Source of the DNA: Thermoclostridium sp.
GTDB taxonomy: Bacteria; Bacillota; Clostridia; DSM-8532
Length of the DNA stretch: 42,038 nucleotides
Direction of reading: 5' to 3'
Assembly: GCA_017995215.1 (NCBI GenBank)
Contig: JAGOJH010000016.1
Span: 1-42,038, forward strand
This document shows positions 17,231-26,275 of this stretch, in pieces (the stretch's first letter is position 1; each line of letters begins with the position of its first letter). A program made the position numbers and the translations under genes. Below the pieces are notes generated by a model. That model was not told where the DNA came from. It ran no database searches and was given only the letters and a program-made list of their open reading frames with translations.

Positions 17231-19180
17231 TCATGGTGTACCGGATAGTAACCCGCCATGATCCAAAAACCTTCTTAAGACTAATATAAACATCGCGTGG
17301 GACCAGGTTAATGGAATCACCCATGCAGGCCTGCCATCGTTCCTGTCAGCCTGTTCGGGCAAAAGGTCCAGATGGGTGCGGCACCGGATGGACCAGTTCA
17401 GATATTCCTCAGCCTTCTTCACCTCTCCTGTTTCCAGGTGATACATCCCCATCCAAAGAGTTGCAATGATCCATGGATTTCCGCCTGCATAATGGTCCTC
17501 TTCATATCGCATAAGCCCACCAGCCTTTTCACATTTTAAAAGCTGTTCCAGCAGGGCGGCTGTATTTCTTACAATCGGGTCATCCGGTTTAAGGACTTTG
17601 AAAGGAACTACCGGCCCCAAAAGGCTGATATCCATTTTTTTGTCTGCTTGGGATACCTCCCAGGAATAACCTTTCGGGTTTACCTGAACCCATACGGTTT
17701 GATCGGAGGGTTCCTTCCCCCAAGGGTTCAGCTTGACCCGGACGCTTCGAAGGAAAATGCCGGTTTCATCATCCACCAGCACTTTACGCATTGCCTGAAG
17801 GATTTGTTCTGCGCTTTGAAGCCAACCCTGTGTTGTCTGTGTCGACGCCCCCAGCACACGCCCCATTTCTGCCGCTGACTGAAGCCCTGCAATGACAGCA
17901 GCGGTAGAGTAGGTATGCTCACCCTTCCTTTCTTCCCAAAGGTCAAATGTTGGCTTGGGTAAGCCTGTTTTAGGGTCGAGAAAGCTTGTCAGAAAATCTG
18001 CTGCCTTCACAACGGCCGGCCACATCTTCTCAAGAAAAGAGAAATCCTTCGTCACGTTGAAATGACAGAGCATCCCAAACAAAACCGATCCGGTCTCATC
18101 GATCTGAATACCCCAGGACGGCGCCAGGCTGCCGTTCATTTGATAACGCTGATGCCAGAAGCCTTCCGTGTCCTGAACCCGGACAGCCCATTCGTAAAAC
18201 CTTGCGGTATCCTCGTAAAGGCCTGCCGCATCAAGAGCTTGTGTAATAAAGGCTGCATCACGGCCCCAGCAAAATGCGTACCGCCCGCATTGGGTGAACC
18301 CCTCGTCTATTTCAGGGGAAGCCAGAAGGCCGCCCGTGTTTTTATCAGACATCAGCTTGAACAGCAGCAATGAACGCTTATATATTCTGTCGGCACTTTC
18401 GTTTCCGCTTTTCATCGGCTTGCGGCTTTTTAAAAATTCCTGCCAGTATTTTTGGGTTTGATCGATCAGCTCATAGCAGCCTGCAGTTTTCATCCTGACA
18501 ACCAGCGCTTTCACATCGGCATAGTTTCGGGCAAATGCGATATAAAGCGTAAGCTCTTTCATCCCGCCAGGCGGCAGTAACCCAATATCCCACTGCATGG
18601 CGCCGTCGGGAGACATGCCGACGCTATCGGGTCCTGTAAGCTTTCCCTCCCATATGGCTGCGAACGGATTGTTCCCTATCTGGAACTGCCGCACCTCCAT
18701 ACTTGAACCAATAGCACAGGCTCCCCCATGCCTGTAATGCACCAGTGCATCCAGCTGAAAATCAAACAGGGTGTTTCCCATATCCGCAGGGGAAGAAATG
18801 ACATGGGAAGCAATACCCATACCGATATGAATATCTGCGTCCCCCAGGTTTTTAATGGTATAGTGCCTTACCAGAACATCTTCATCCGGAAGGCAGAAGT
18901 CTGTTTGCGTCACCGCAAGCGGAAGGCCGGAAAAAACAGCGGTGGTCTCAAGAATGTTTGTGTCTTCCAAATATCGCTGGGTAACCTCATGATCGCCTTC
19001 ACTGAACCAGATGGTACTGTTCGATTTCGTGGTGTTATAAAAACCTGTCAGCATCTTCTCAATGTGCTGCGGAAAATCGATTTCAGGCCAATACAGCCGA
19101 ATTAGCTCGCCTGTTTCGGTAATGCAGCCAAGCATGCTGCCATTGCCGATGACAGCGTTGTTATTATATGGTTTCCCCAT
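17231..19180 (-). CDS. Glycoside hydrolase family 15, glucoamylase-like
   Basis: 649 residues, no signal peptide, so probably cytoplasmic. The N-terminal beta-sandwich (about 1-235) precedes an (alpha/alpha)6 catalytic domain. Catalytic marks are WGRDA (305-309), the general acid in TFDLWEERKG (411-420, E416/E417) and the catalytic base in LLPEQAD (E609). Prokaryotic GH15 enzymes of this shape release glucose from alpha-glucans or small alpha-glucosides, so a role in glycogen or maltodextrin turnover is likely. GCAGGAGGG precedes the ATG. It has its own promoter at 19250-19278, whose sequence recurs before the serine acetyltransferase gene. Confidence 0.9.
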   Translation of the reverse strand: MGKPYNNNAVIGNGSMLGCITETGELIRLYWPEIDFPQHIEKMLTGFYNTTKSNSTIWFSEGDHEVTQRYLEDTNILETTAVFSGLPLAVTQTDFCLPDEDVLVRHYTIKNLGDADIHIGMGIASHVISSPADMGNTLFDFQLDALVHYRHGGACAIGSSMEVRQFQIGNNPFAAIWEGKLTGPDSVGMSPDGAMQWDIGLLPPGGMKELTLYIAFARNYADVKALVVRMKTAGCYELIDQTQKYWQEFLKSRKPMKSGNESADRIYKRSLLLFKLMSDKNTGGLLASPEIDEGFTQCGRYAFCWGRDAAFITQALDAAGLYEDTARFYEWAVRVQDTEGFWHQRYQMNGSLAPSWGIQIDETGSVLFGMLCHFNVTKDFSFLEKMWPAVVKAADFLTSFLDPKTGLPKPTFDLWEERKGEHTYSTAAVIAGLQSAAEMGRVLGASTQTTQGWLQSAEQILQAMRKVLVDDETGIFLRSVRVKLNPWGKEPSDQTVWVQVNPKGYSWEVSQADKKMDISLLGPVVPFKVLKPDDPIVRNTAALLEQLLKCEKAGGLMRYEEDHYAGGNPWIIATLWMGMYHLETGEVKKAEEYLNWSIRCRTHLDLLPEQADRNDGRPAWVIPLTWSHAMFILVLRRFLDHGGLLSGTP

Positions 19181-19249
19181 GTAGCCCTCCTGCGAAAAAT
19201 GAAGAAAAAATAGTTTTCACAAACTGGAAAAACACCAGTGTTCTTATTC

Positions 19250-19278
19250 ATTATAACAACGGAAGTGATTGCTTGCAA
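19250..19278 (-). promoter_or_regulatory. Promoter of the GH15 gene, copy A of a shared module
   Basis: TTGCAA (19278-19273), 17-base spacer, TATAAT (19255-19250) on the minus strand. The palindrome GATTGC-TT-GCAATC covers the -35. The 39 bases at 19249-19287 match 32 of 40 aligned positions of the cysE promoter (25524-25563), with one gap. Confidence 0.75.
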
Positions 19279-19295
19279 TCGCAACACACCGCAGC

Positions 19296-19373
19296 AACGA
19301 AGCTTAAGCTTCGTTATAGCATTCCCCAGACATTGAGTAAATCAACATTTCCCGGTTTATGCCACGGGAAATG
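19296..19373. repeat. Two inverted repeats in the GH15/glycosyltransferase intergenic region
   Basis: AACGAAGCTT followed directly by its reverse complement (19296-19315) is a perfect 20-bp palindrome. CATTTCCCG (19346-19354) and CGGGAAATG (19365-19373) form a 9-bp hairpin. Neither has a terminator T tract. They lie between divergent genes and could be regulator sites or remains of repeats. The remaining bases to 19531 show no gene. Confidence 0.5.
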
Positions 19374-19531
19374 AAAACACTGCAGACCCCGAACTTTCCG
19401 GCAGATGGCATTGAAACTCAAATATGATTGATTTACCAAACATATTTTTACCGCCGTTGTAGAAAATAAACGAGGAAGTGATATACCCGACATATATTTT
19501 TTGCATCATTGAAAACTAAACGGAGGAAACT

Positions 19532-20788
19532 ATGGAAATCGTAATCAATCTGCTGATTTTTTCTTTTTCATATTTTGTCCAGTTCTTTTTGTTTATTTTT
19601 GGTGCCTACTATATGGTCATCACGATTGCAGGTTGGATTCCTTTTCCCGATAAAAAAGACAGGGATAAAAGGTCTGAGGTGTTTCAACGCTTTGCCATCG
19701 TTATTCCAGCCCATAATGAAGATAAAGTGATTAGGAGCATGGTGTCGAGCCTGAAGAAGCAGCAATACCCTGCTTCTCTGTTTGATATTTTCGTCATTTG
19801 TGACAACTGCAGTGACAACACTGAAGCAGAAGCCAAAAAAGCCGGAGCCCATGTTCTTGTTCGCCAGAATGATGAGCAGCGAGGGAAGGGCTATGCGCTG
19901 GATTGGGCCTTTGCAAGAATACTGGATATGCCGTATGATGCAATTTGTGTGTTTGACGCAGACAATGTTGTTTCTTCCGGTTATCTGAGTGAAATGAATA
20001 AAATGCTTTCCCAGGGGCATCAGGTTATCCAGGGCTATATTGACAGCAAGAATCCCTTTGACTCATGGATCTCCCTGTCTTATTCCATCGCCTTCTGGCT
20101 GTCAAACCGGATTTTCCAACAGACCCGATACAATTTAGGCTTAAGCTGCGGGCTATGTGGCACCGGTTTTTGTGTCAGATGCGACATCATCCGGGAGATC
20201 GGATGGGGTGCTACCTGCCTGACCGAAGATCTGGAATTTACCATGAAGCTTGTATTAAACAACAAAAAAGTAGCTTTCTGCAAGAAAGCTGTTGTTTATG
20301 ATGAAAAACCCCTTACCTTTGTTCAGTCCTGGTGTCAGCGCAAACGTTGGATGCAGGGCCATACCGACTGCGCCAGGCGTTATTTGCCGATGCTCTTTAG
20401 AAAATCCTTCCGGGAAGCAAACCTTGCAGCCCTGGATTGTGCCATTTACCTGTTTCAGCCCATCCGTTTCATTTTCTTCGGCCTGGCTACTCTTTTTTCC
20501 TGGTCAGGTCATGCATTCCCGACAATATCCTTTTACATAATCGGATATGCGTTCCCGCCGGAAATATGGTCGTTGATCATCCTTTTTCAAGTCACCTTCG
20601 GCCCTCTGGTCGTTCTCACCGAGAAGAAGTGGGATTTCCGTATTCTAATCGGGTTTTTGGTCTATCCGCTGTACTGCCTCACCTGGCTGCCTGTCACGCT
20701 GGCGGGAATAAAAGATGCCGAACGCAAGGAGTGGGCTCATACCTGCCATACCAGGGACATTTCAATAGAGGAAATAGAACGGCTGTAA
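19532..20788 (+). CDS. Membrane glycosyltransferase family 2 (processive type)
   Basis: 418 residues. An N-terminal membrane helix (about 5-34) is followed by a GT2 catalytic domain: AIVIPAHNED (55-64), ICDNCSDNT, DAD (142-144), TED (231-233) and QRKRW (269-273). This D,D,D,QxxRW pattern marks cellulose/hyaluronan-synthase-like processive enzymes. Three or four further membrane helices lie between about 290 and 400. It should polymerise or transfer a sugar at the membrane; donor and product are not readable. GGAGG stands seven bases before the ATG. It shares no operon partner. An inverted repeat CTGGAA/TTCCAG (20807-20822) follows it but lacks a T tract. Confidence 0.88.
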   Translation: MEIVINLLIFSFSYFVQFFLFIFGAYYMVITIAGWIPFPDKKDRDKRSEVFQRFAIVIPAHNEDKVIRSMVSSLKKQQYPASLFDIFVICDNCSDNTEAEAKKAGAHVLVRQNDEQRGKGYALDWAFARILDMPYDAICVFDADNVVSSGYLSEMNKMLSQGHQVIQGYIDSKNPFDSWISLSYSIAFWLSNRIFQQTRYNLGLSCGLCGTGFCVRCDIIREIGWGATCLTEDLEFTMKLVLNNKKVAFCKKAVVYDEKPLTFVQSWCQRKRWMQGHTDCARRYLPMLFRKSFREANLAALDCAIYLFQPIRFIFFGLATLFSWSGHAFPTISFYIIGYAFPPEIWSLIILFQVTFGPLVVLTEKKWDFRILIGFLVYPLYCLTWLPVTLAGIKDAERKEWAHTCHTRDISIEEIERL

Positions 20789-20849
20789 GTCATTGATCGG
20801 ATTATCCTGGAAACGCTTCCAGTCCCTGCATCCTAAGCTTAGCAAAACC

Positions 20850-20980
20850 AATTGAACAATTTATATCGTTTTTTGTTTAGAAAAGTACTATGAAGGTAAA
20901 TATGCAATGGAACTATATTATCGTTACTAAGAAAAGCTTTATTGCCGACATTCATTGCATACCGCGAAAATTGTTCAATT
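20850..20980 (+). promoter_or_regulatory. 13-bp inverted repeat bracketing the chemoreceptor leader
   Basis: AATTGAACAATTT (20850-20862) is the exact reverse complement of AAATTGTTCAATT (20968-20980). The right arm ends one base before the GGAGGGAG ribosome binding site. If both arms are transcribed, they could pair and loop out 105 bases, so a translational switch is possible. Two DNA-bound dimers are the alternative. Confidence 0.45.
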
Positions 20981-20993
20981 CGGAGGGAGTACT

Positions 20994-22253
20994 ATGAAAA
21001 ACAGTAAGGAACCAAAAAAAGTGAATACCGTCCAGGCTGTTATTATTGCAACAACCATTTTGGGCTTTATTTTAGGTGCGCTGTTTTACTTCAGAACAAA
21101 GGATTGGCTGATCTTCATTGTCTTTGGTGCATTTGCACTGGCAGAGGCATTTATTGTGCGGTTTGTTCTTAATCGTGAGCTTAAAAAACTGGTCATCCGA
21201 TTCAACGAGCAAATCCAACTGATCAAGGAGGGTGATTTTTCCGTCCTGATTATACCAAAGGAATACGGCTTACTTGGTCCCATTGCAACGACGATCAACG
21301 TTCTGCTCAGTGAAATTAGAAAACTGATCGACGGTTTCTTCCAGCTGTCTCTTGCGATAAACAGTGCCTCGTATACGGTTAAAACAGTTTCAAAGAATGC
21401 ATCTGAGGCCATCGAGCTGATTAACCATACCACCGATGATATCTCAAAGGGCGCAACCAGTCAGGCTGAAGAAGCACAAAACGGAGTACTGTCCGTTGAG
21501 AAGCTCTCCGATCAGATAAATGCCGTTTATGGCAGTTCCAATGAAATCATTCTTGAAACCGATAAGATCACCCATGTGAATACAGCGGGGTTAGATGCGG
21601 TGCAGTCCCTGAAGGAAAAAACGGTTACCAACAGCAATGCTTCCGAGAAGATCTTCTCGGTTGTTGAAAAGCTCGTTCAAACAGTTCAACAGATTACATC
21701 GTTTACCGATTCTATAGAGTCCATAACCGAGCAGACAAACATGCTTGCACTGAATGCGGCCATCGAGGCTGCCAGAGCCGGAGAAGCCGGCCTGGGCTTT
21801 GCAGTGGTCGCAGATGAGGTGCGCAGTCTCGCCGACCAAAGCAGGCAATCCAACCTGGAGATCACCAACCTTGTTGAATCCATCAGCGAAGATTCCAGAA
21901 TGGCCGTTGCTGTGATGGAGGATCTTAGAAAAGCCTCCGATAACCAGAATCAATCCGTTGAAAAAACAGAGAAGGCTTTTGGCGATATCGCCAATGCGAT
22001 TTATGCCATTGTAGATAAATTCAGAAGTGTTAACGACTCCGTGAACAAGATGCAGTCCGACAAGGACGAGGTTACACGGGCTATCGAGCACATTTCATCG
22101 GTTTCACAGGAAACTGCCGCTGCAAGCCAGCAAATGGCTGCCACAACAGAATCGCAGATGAAAGCTTTCGACGAGCTTCAGGAAGCTTCAGCAGACCTGG
22201 GCAAACTGGTGGTCGAGCTGGATGAGAAGCTAAAACGGTATAAACTTCGTTAA
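20994..22253 (+). CDS. Methyl-accepting chemotaxis-type signalling protein without an extracellular sensor
   Basis: 419 residues. Two closely spaced membrane helices (about 12-33 and 38-59) are joined by only a few residues, so there is no extracellular ligand-binding domain. A linker (about 60-125) leads to a long coiled coil and the conserved signalling tip [20 protein letters not shown] (246-265), followed by [13 protein letters not shown]. It should interact with CheW/CheA, sensing membrane state or an intracellular cue. ATG at 20994 is chosen because CGGAGGGAG precedes it; an upstream in-frame start lacks a ribosome binding site. No che genes are near. Confidence 0.92.
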   Translation: MKNSKEPKKVNTVQAVIIATTILGFILGALFYFRTKDWLIFIVFGAFALAEAFIVRFVLNRELKKLVIRFNEQIQLIKEGDFSVLIIPKEYGLLGPIATTINVLLSEIRKLIDGFFQLSLAINSASYTVKTVSKNASEAIELINHTTDDISKGATSQAEEAQNGVLSVEKLSDQINAVYGSSNEIILETDKITHVNTAGLDAVQSLKEKTVTNSNASEKIFSVVEKLVQTVQQITSFTDSIESITEQTNMLALNAAIEAARAGEAGLGFAVVADEVRSLADQSRQSNLEITNLVESISEDSRMAVAVMEDLRKASDNQNQSVEKTEKAFGDIANAIYAIVDKFRSVNDSVNKMQSDKDEVTRAIEHISSVSQETAAASQQMAATTESQMKAFDELQEASADLGKLVVELDEKLKRYKLR

Positions 22254-22279
22254 GCCGACAGCTTAATTCCTGAAAACCA

Positions 22280-22307
22280 AAATGGGAATGCATGTGCATT
22301 CCCATTT
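22280..22307. terminator. Bidirectional terminator
   Basis: AAATGGGAATGCA (22280-22292) and TGCATTCCCATTT (22295-22307) are perfect complements, 26 bases after the chemoreceptor stop and 25 before the stop of the convergent gene. Confidence 0.9.
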
Positions 22308-22332
22308 CTTGTTTCGCTTACAGAGCAGTTAT

Positions 22333-22854
22333 TTACAGGCACCCTACCAATGCGTTCCATAAGGCGTCGCATAGTTCTTCCTCTTCAAATTCCAGCTCGT
22401 TACTGTTCATCACTACGAAATCTTTATCTCCCGGCAGCTTCCTGGCAGCGGGGATGGAAATGCTAAAACCGTCCTGACCGTAGCGAAGATGGCTGAGCCA
22501 TTCGATCATCTGCCCGATTCCGGGAAGAGGCATGCAGTCTTCCTTGTTGAAATATTGCTCAGGCTCAGAATATTCCAGTTCAAAATCCCCTTCGTTCTCA
22601 AACAGCTCCTTGTTTTCATCAAAGAAGGATTCATCCAGCAGCCTGTACCTGCGAAGCACAAGATTGTTCCTTCCTTCGGTAACAAGCACCTCTCCGATCA
22701 CAAAAACGATGTTGTCATATTCGTCATGAATAACATCCTTGCAGATTCTGGCCATGGCCAGGGTGTTTACCTGTGGCAGCCATAAATCCATCAAATTGGA
22801 CTTTTGCGTAGCATTCAGCGCCAGCAGCTGATCCGGTGTAATGAACTGTTTCAT
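22333..22854 (-). CDS. Acidic protein of unknown function
   Basis: 173 residues, soluble, strongly acidic (FENEGDFELEYSEPE; ELEFEEEELCDALW near the end). The N-terminus MKQFITPDQLLAL and the segment LPGIGQMIEWLSHLRYG (about 110-127) faintly recall small conserved proteins of clostridial phages, but I cannot name a family. GAGGGG lies six bases before the ATG. It stands alone between the chemoreceptor (convergent) and cysS (same strand, 102 bases downstream). No membrane segment or signal peptide. The frame is intact and has normal codon use, so I take it as real. Confidence 0.7.
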   Translation of the reverse strand: MKQFITPDQLLALNATQKSNLMDLWLPQVNTLAMARICKDVIHDEYDNIVFVIGEVLVTEGRNNLVLRRYRLLDESFFDENKELFENEGDFELEYSEPEQYFNKEDCMPLPGIGQMIEWLSHLRYGQDGFSISIPAARKLPGDKDFVVMNSNELEFEEEELCDALWNALVGCL

Positions 22855-22956
22855 ACTTAACCCCTCGTTTTTATTTATTGTGCAGCCCTTTCCAGTGGGT
22901 GCGCGCCTGCATTAACGCATAATCACGCAAGCGCTGATTGAATCCTGCCGGAAAGG

Positions 22957-24342
22957 CTAACGATAAACTACCTTAATGCCCTGTGGTGTGTCTTGAAGCT
23001 CGATTCCCATTTCCTTCAGCTGATCACGTATTTCATCCGCTTTCTTAAAATCTTTGGCGGCCCTTGCCTTTTGTCTTGCTTCGATTAATGCTTCCACCCC
23101 TTGATCCTGAACGGTTTCCTGTTCTTTTGCCATGATTCCCAGAACCCCCGTCAATTCCTTCAACAGCTCCAGGGCTTTTCCAATGGTTTGTTTTCCCGTA
23201 CCGGGTATGGAAACATTGATCTGACGAACCAATTCAAAGATGGCTGCGAGGGCGTCGGCTGTATTTAAATCATCCTCCATGGCTTCAATGAACCTCTGCC
23301 GGTAGCCTGCCAGTTGTTCAAAGCATTCCGCTTCATAAGAATCACTCTGTGCATTTTGCATCAGAAAAACCAGGTTGTCCCGGCATTCATAAATCCTGCC
23401 TAAAGCGCTTTGTGCCTGTTCCAGCAAGCCGTCACTAAAATTGATCGGGCTTCTGTAATGGGCTGAAAGCATGAAAAATCGGATCACCTCATAATCAAAA
23501 TGCTTGATGATGTCCCTTACCGTGAAGAAATTCCCCTTGGATTTGGACATCTTCTCATTGTTGATATTGATAAAGCCATTATGCAGCCAGTAGTTTGCAA
23601 AGGGCTTTCCATTGACCGCCTCGCTTTGAGCAATCTCATTTTCATGGTGCGGGAAGATCAGATCCTGGCCTCCACTGTGAATATCAATCGTTTCACCCAG
23701 AAAGCGGTTTGCCATGGCCGAGCACTCGATATGCCATCCCGGGCGTCCCTTGCCCCAGGGGCTGTCCCAGGCGGGTTCTCCGGGTTTTTGCGCTTTCCAC
23801 AGCGCAAAGTCCATGGCGTTTTCCTTTCTTTCATCCACGCTAATCCGGGCTCCGGCCTCAAGGTCCTCCATGTTGTGCCCGGACAGCTTGCCATATTCCG
23901 CAAACGCCAATGCCCTGTAATACACATCACCCTCGGTTTCGTAGGCATAGCCTTTGTCCACCAGCGTTTTAACCATTTCAATAATGGCATCCATGTTATC
24001 GGTAGCTTTCGGAGCCACCGTTGCATCCCAGATACCCAGGCCTCGTGCATCGGTATAATATTCCCGGATATACCTGTCGGCAACCTCAGGCACAGTCGTC
24101 CCTTCCTCCTGGGCTTTCTTGATCATTCTGTCTTCGATGTCGGTGAAGTTTTGAACAAAGGTAACCTTGTAACCACGATATTCGAGGAATCGCCGCAGGC
24201 AGTCGAACACTATAAATGGACGGGCATTTCCAATATGAAAATAATTATAGACAGTGGGGCCGCAGCTGTACATCTTGACCTCGCCGGGTTTGACGGGCTT
24301 GAATTCTTCTTTGCTGCGTGTGAGGGTATTATAAAATCTCAT
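22957..24342 (-). CDS. cysS: Cysteinyl-tRNA synthetase
   Basis: 461 residues, the usual length. Class I synthetase with HIGNARP (36-42), KMSKSKGN, and zinc-binding residues including C27 in MYSCGPT and the [14 protein letters not shown] segments. It charges tRNA-Cys in the cytoplasm. The ATG at 24342 is preferred over an in-frame GTG two codons upstream, since AGGGAG is properly spaced from it. It follows the serine acetyltransferase gene by 148 bases, the frequent Firmicute pairing of cysteine synthesis and charging. I looked for a T-box specifier/antiterminator before it and saw none. A small hairpin CTTCTAT/ATAGAAG is at 24402-24419. Confidence 0.96.
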   Translation of the reverse strand: MRFYNTLTRSKEEFKPVKPGEVKMYSCGPTVYNYFHIGNARPFIVFDCLRRFLEYRGYKVTFVQNFTDIEDRMIKKAQEEGTTVPEVADRYIREYYTDARGLGIWDATVAPKATDNMDAIIEMVKTLVDKGYAYETEGDVYYRALAFAEYGKLSGHNMEDLEAGARISVDERKENAMDFALWKAQKPGEPAWDSPWGKGRPGWHIECSAMANRFLGETIDIHSGGQDLIFPHHENEIAQSEAVNGKPFANYWLHNGFININNEKMSKSKGNFFTVRDIIKHFDYEVIRFFMLSAHYRSPINFSDGLLEQAQSALGRIYECRDNLVFLMQNAQSDSYEAECFEQLAGYRQRFIEAMEDDLNTADALAAIFELVRQINVSIPGTGKQTIGKALELLKELTGVLGIMAKEQETVQDQGVEALIEARQKARAAKDFKKADEIRDQLKEMGIELQDTPQGIKVVYR

Positions 24343-24490
24343 AGACACATCTCCCTGTAAATCAATTCTGTGTTGAGTAAATGCTTACGGATCGTTGGTA
24401 ACTTCTATACAGATAGAAGGTTGTTGCTCACAATTTGCATAAGTGTTCGCTCATTGAATGAATAATTCGCAGCTTTGTGGGTTTCAGCTG

Positions 24491-25450
24491 TTATTTATTT
24501 TGGACTTCACCCGCTTCTACCATATCATCAGGTTTTCCGTTTTTGATAGTTGGTGAGGGCTGAGAATTATGTACCATACTGAAAGGCGGAACCGAACGGG
24601 TGAGCCATACATTTCCTCCGATAACCGAATCATGGCCGATGACGGTATCGCCCCCCAAAATGGTGGCCCCGGCATAAATGATTACATGATCCTCGATATC
24701 CGGATGACGCTTCACACCCTTCACCGGGTTTCCCTTGTCATCAAGGGTGAAGCTTTTGGCCCCCAGGGTAACCCCCTGATATACTTTTACATGGTTTCCG
24801 ATCACGCAGGTTTCGCCGATAACCACGCCGGTGCCGTGGTCAATGAAAAAGTATTCGCCGATGGAAGCACCGGGATGAATGTCGATTCCGGTTCTGCGGT
24901 GGGCATACTCCGACATGACCCTTGGGATGATGGGAACACCGTGCTTGTAAAGCACATGGGCAAGGCGATGGATGCTCAGCGCTTCTATGGAGGGATAGCT
25001 TAAAAGGATTTCCTCCCGGCGGATGGCAGCCGGATCTCCTTCATAGGCAGCCTCGATATCCTTGTGCAGCATTTCCCGGATTTTGGGCAGCTGCTCAAGC
25101 AGATCAATGGTGATTTCGTTGGCCTTTTCCTGGCATTTCTTACAGGTGCCTTTGTCCTTCTCATCGCGGTCACATTCATTCTTCAGGCATTTTTCCATTA
25201 GCCCCTGCAAATCCAGTGCCGCTGTGCGGATATTGTTCCCGGTGATAATATCGATATTGCACTCATCAATGGGATACTTTTCATATACCCCTGGAAAAAG
25301 AGCCGAGCGAAGCAGTCGTAGAACCTGATAGACCTGCTCCTTCCCAGCCACGCCTATGGTTTTATCATTCAAAAAATGGTTTTTATTGATTTCCTCCAGA
25401 CTTTTTGTGATGTCCGGAAGCTTATGATTCAGCCAATCATTCAATTTCAT
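24491..25450 (-). CDS. cysE: Serine O-acetyltransferase (EpsC/CysE type) with a cysteine-rich insert
   Basis: 319 residues. It transfers acetyl from acetyl-CoA to L-serine, the first step of cysteine synthesis. An N-terminal helical domain (about 1-180) precedes the left-handed beta-helix (HPGASIGEYFFIDHGTGVVIGE and repeats to about 290). DHGTG holds the usual catalytic histidine. The N-terminal part is long and carries C64, C88, C93, C103 and C106, the last four as Cx4Cx9CxxC, unusual for this family as I know it. No clear ribosome binding site precedes the ATG, so the start is less certain. Transcription from 25525-25553. cysS is downstream. Confidence 0.9.
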   Translation of the reverse strand: MKLNDWLNHKLPDITKSLEEINKNHFLNDKTIGVAGKEQVYQVLRLLRSALFPGVYEKYPIDECNIDIITGNNIRTAALDLQGLMEKCLKNECDRDEKDKGTCKKCQEKANEITIDLLEQLPKIREMLHKDIEAAYEGDPAAIRREEILLSYPSIEALSIHRLAHVLYKHGVPIIPRVMSEYAHRRTGIDIHPGASIGEYFFIDHGTGVVIGETCVIGNHVKVYQGVTLGAKSFTLDDKGNPVKGVKRHPDIEDHVIIYAGATILGGDTVIGHDSVIGGNVWLTRSVPPFSMVHNSQPSPTIKNGKPDDMVEAGEVQNK

Positions 25451-25524
25451 CGGTTTGTCCAGTTAACCTCGCTTCCATATGGCTTTCTGCTTATTCATTT
25501 TCATCTTGTCAGCCAATCATCAAC

Positions 25525-25553
25525 ATTATAGCAAAGGAAGCAATTGTGTGCAA
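25525..25553 (-). promoter_or_regulatory. Promoter of cysE, copy B of a shared module
   Basis: TTGCAC (25553-25548), 17-base spacer, TATAAT (25530-25525) on the minus strand, 75 bases before the start codon. The surrounding 40 bases (25524-25563) resemble the GH15 promoter far beyond the -35 and -10 boxes. Confidence 0.75.
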
Positions 25554-25649
25554 TTGCAAACACGCCAGATATGATATGGGCAGCAGTTGAATTGTTCGGT
25601 TCAATGGCTGCGCTGCTATCTCACTGGTGAGGTCTTTACAAAGTAATGC

Positions 25650-25684
25650 AAAAACCTGCCGGTAAGCCTTACCCTGCAGGTTTT
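25650..25684 (-). terminator. Terminator after divIC
   Basis: AAAACCTGC (25651-25659) pairs with GCAGGTTTT (25676-25684), with inner GGTAAG/CTTACC. It overlaps the stop codon of the gene it ends and is followed by Ts on the minus strand. Confidence 0.88.
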
Positions 25685-25955
25685 ATTCTGAATCTACAAA
25701 TAGCCTTTCGCCTTCCTTGACCATGCCAAGCTTTTCTCTGGCAATGCTTTCGATAAAAGCATCGGTATTGGCTTTTATTTTCTGTTCAAGCAATTCATCC
25801 CGCTTTTTTTCCTCCTGGCTGATTTTATGTGCGATAACCTGCATTTCAGCCTGGATAAGGGAAATTTCGCCCTGCTGCCTGGCAAGCGTGATGATAAAAT
25901 AGAAAATAAGACCCGACATGAACACCCATATTAAAGGATGCACTCGTTTTCTCAT
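25683..25955 (-). CDS. divIC: Septum formation initiator, DivIC/FtsB type
   Basis: 90 residues: a short basic cytoplasmic start (MRKRVHP), one membrane helix (about 8-27, LIWVFMSGLIFYFIITLA), then an extracellular coiled coil (about 30-65) and the closing segment IAREKLGMVKEGERLFV, typical of FtsB/DivIC. It acts with FtsL and DivIB at the division site. ATG at 25955 is chosen because GGGGAAG is seven bases before it; 23 codons of open frame further upstream look non-coding. It follows yabP-yabQ, as in other spore formers, but with a 320-base gap that contains a repeat. Confidence 0.88.
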   Translation of the reverse strand: MRKRVHPLIWVFMSGLIFYFIITLARQQGEISLIQAEMQVIAHKISQEEKKRDELLEQKIKANTDAFIESIAREKLGMVKEGERLFVDSE

Positions 25956-26126
25956 CGGTAACTTCCCCTTTTTAGCTTTTGTATGGGCAAACCCTGCTGT
26001 TCCCAGAGCATCTGCCTGGTTCAATTATACCATAATCCAGCAAGAGTGCAAGTTGCCTGAACCATTCTTTTCAGCCGTTTAAGTAAAATCGTTACTAAAC
26101 AGAGGTATATGTTTAATCAAATACGC

Positions 26127-26200
26127 AGCGAAGGCTCCATAGTAATGCAAGGATCCTTCACTGTGCTCAGGATGGCAGGCGGTGCCTGCTTACCTTTAGT
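26127..26200. repeat. Dispersed intergenic repeat, copy 1
   Basis: GGATCCTTCACTGTGC and TCAGGATGGCA within this stretch match the element at 34095-34190 (AGATCCTTCGCTGCAC, TCAGGGTGGCA). CAGCGAAGG (26128-26136) and CCTTCACTG nearly pair as a hairpin, and CAGGC/GCCTG forms a second. Upstream, ACAGAGGTATATGTTTA (about 26099) resembles, in reverse, the end of copy 2. Otherwise 25956-26275 contains no gene. Confidence 0.6.
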
Positions 26201-26275
26201 CGTAACGTGAATGAAATCGACGTCGCCCGAGTCAATCGCCAGCTTTCCTGCGGGTCTGGCGATAGCGGGCGCTTT

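Noticed and set aside
20807-20822. Terminator after the glycosyltransferase gene
   Set aside because: CTGGAA/TTCCAG forms a 6-bp stem but no T tract follows.
20821-20993. c-di-GMP riboswitch before the chemoreceptor gene
   Set aside because: Such switches often precede clostridial chemoreceptors, but the conserved GGGACGCAAAG-type core was not found.
24343-25700. T-box riboswitch before cysE or cysS
   Set aside because: Expected from Firmicute practice, but the conserved T-box sequence (AGGGTGGnACCGCG on the minus strand) is absent from both upstream regions.
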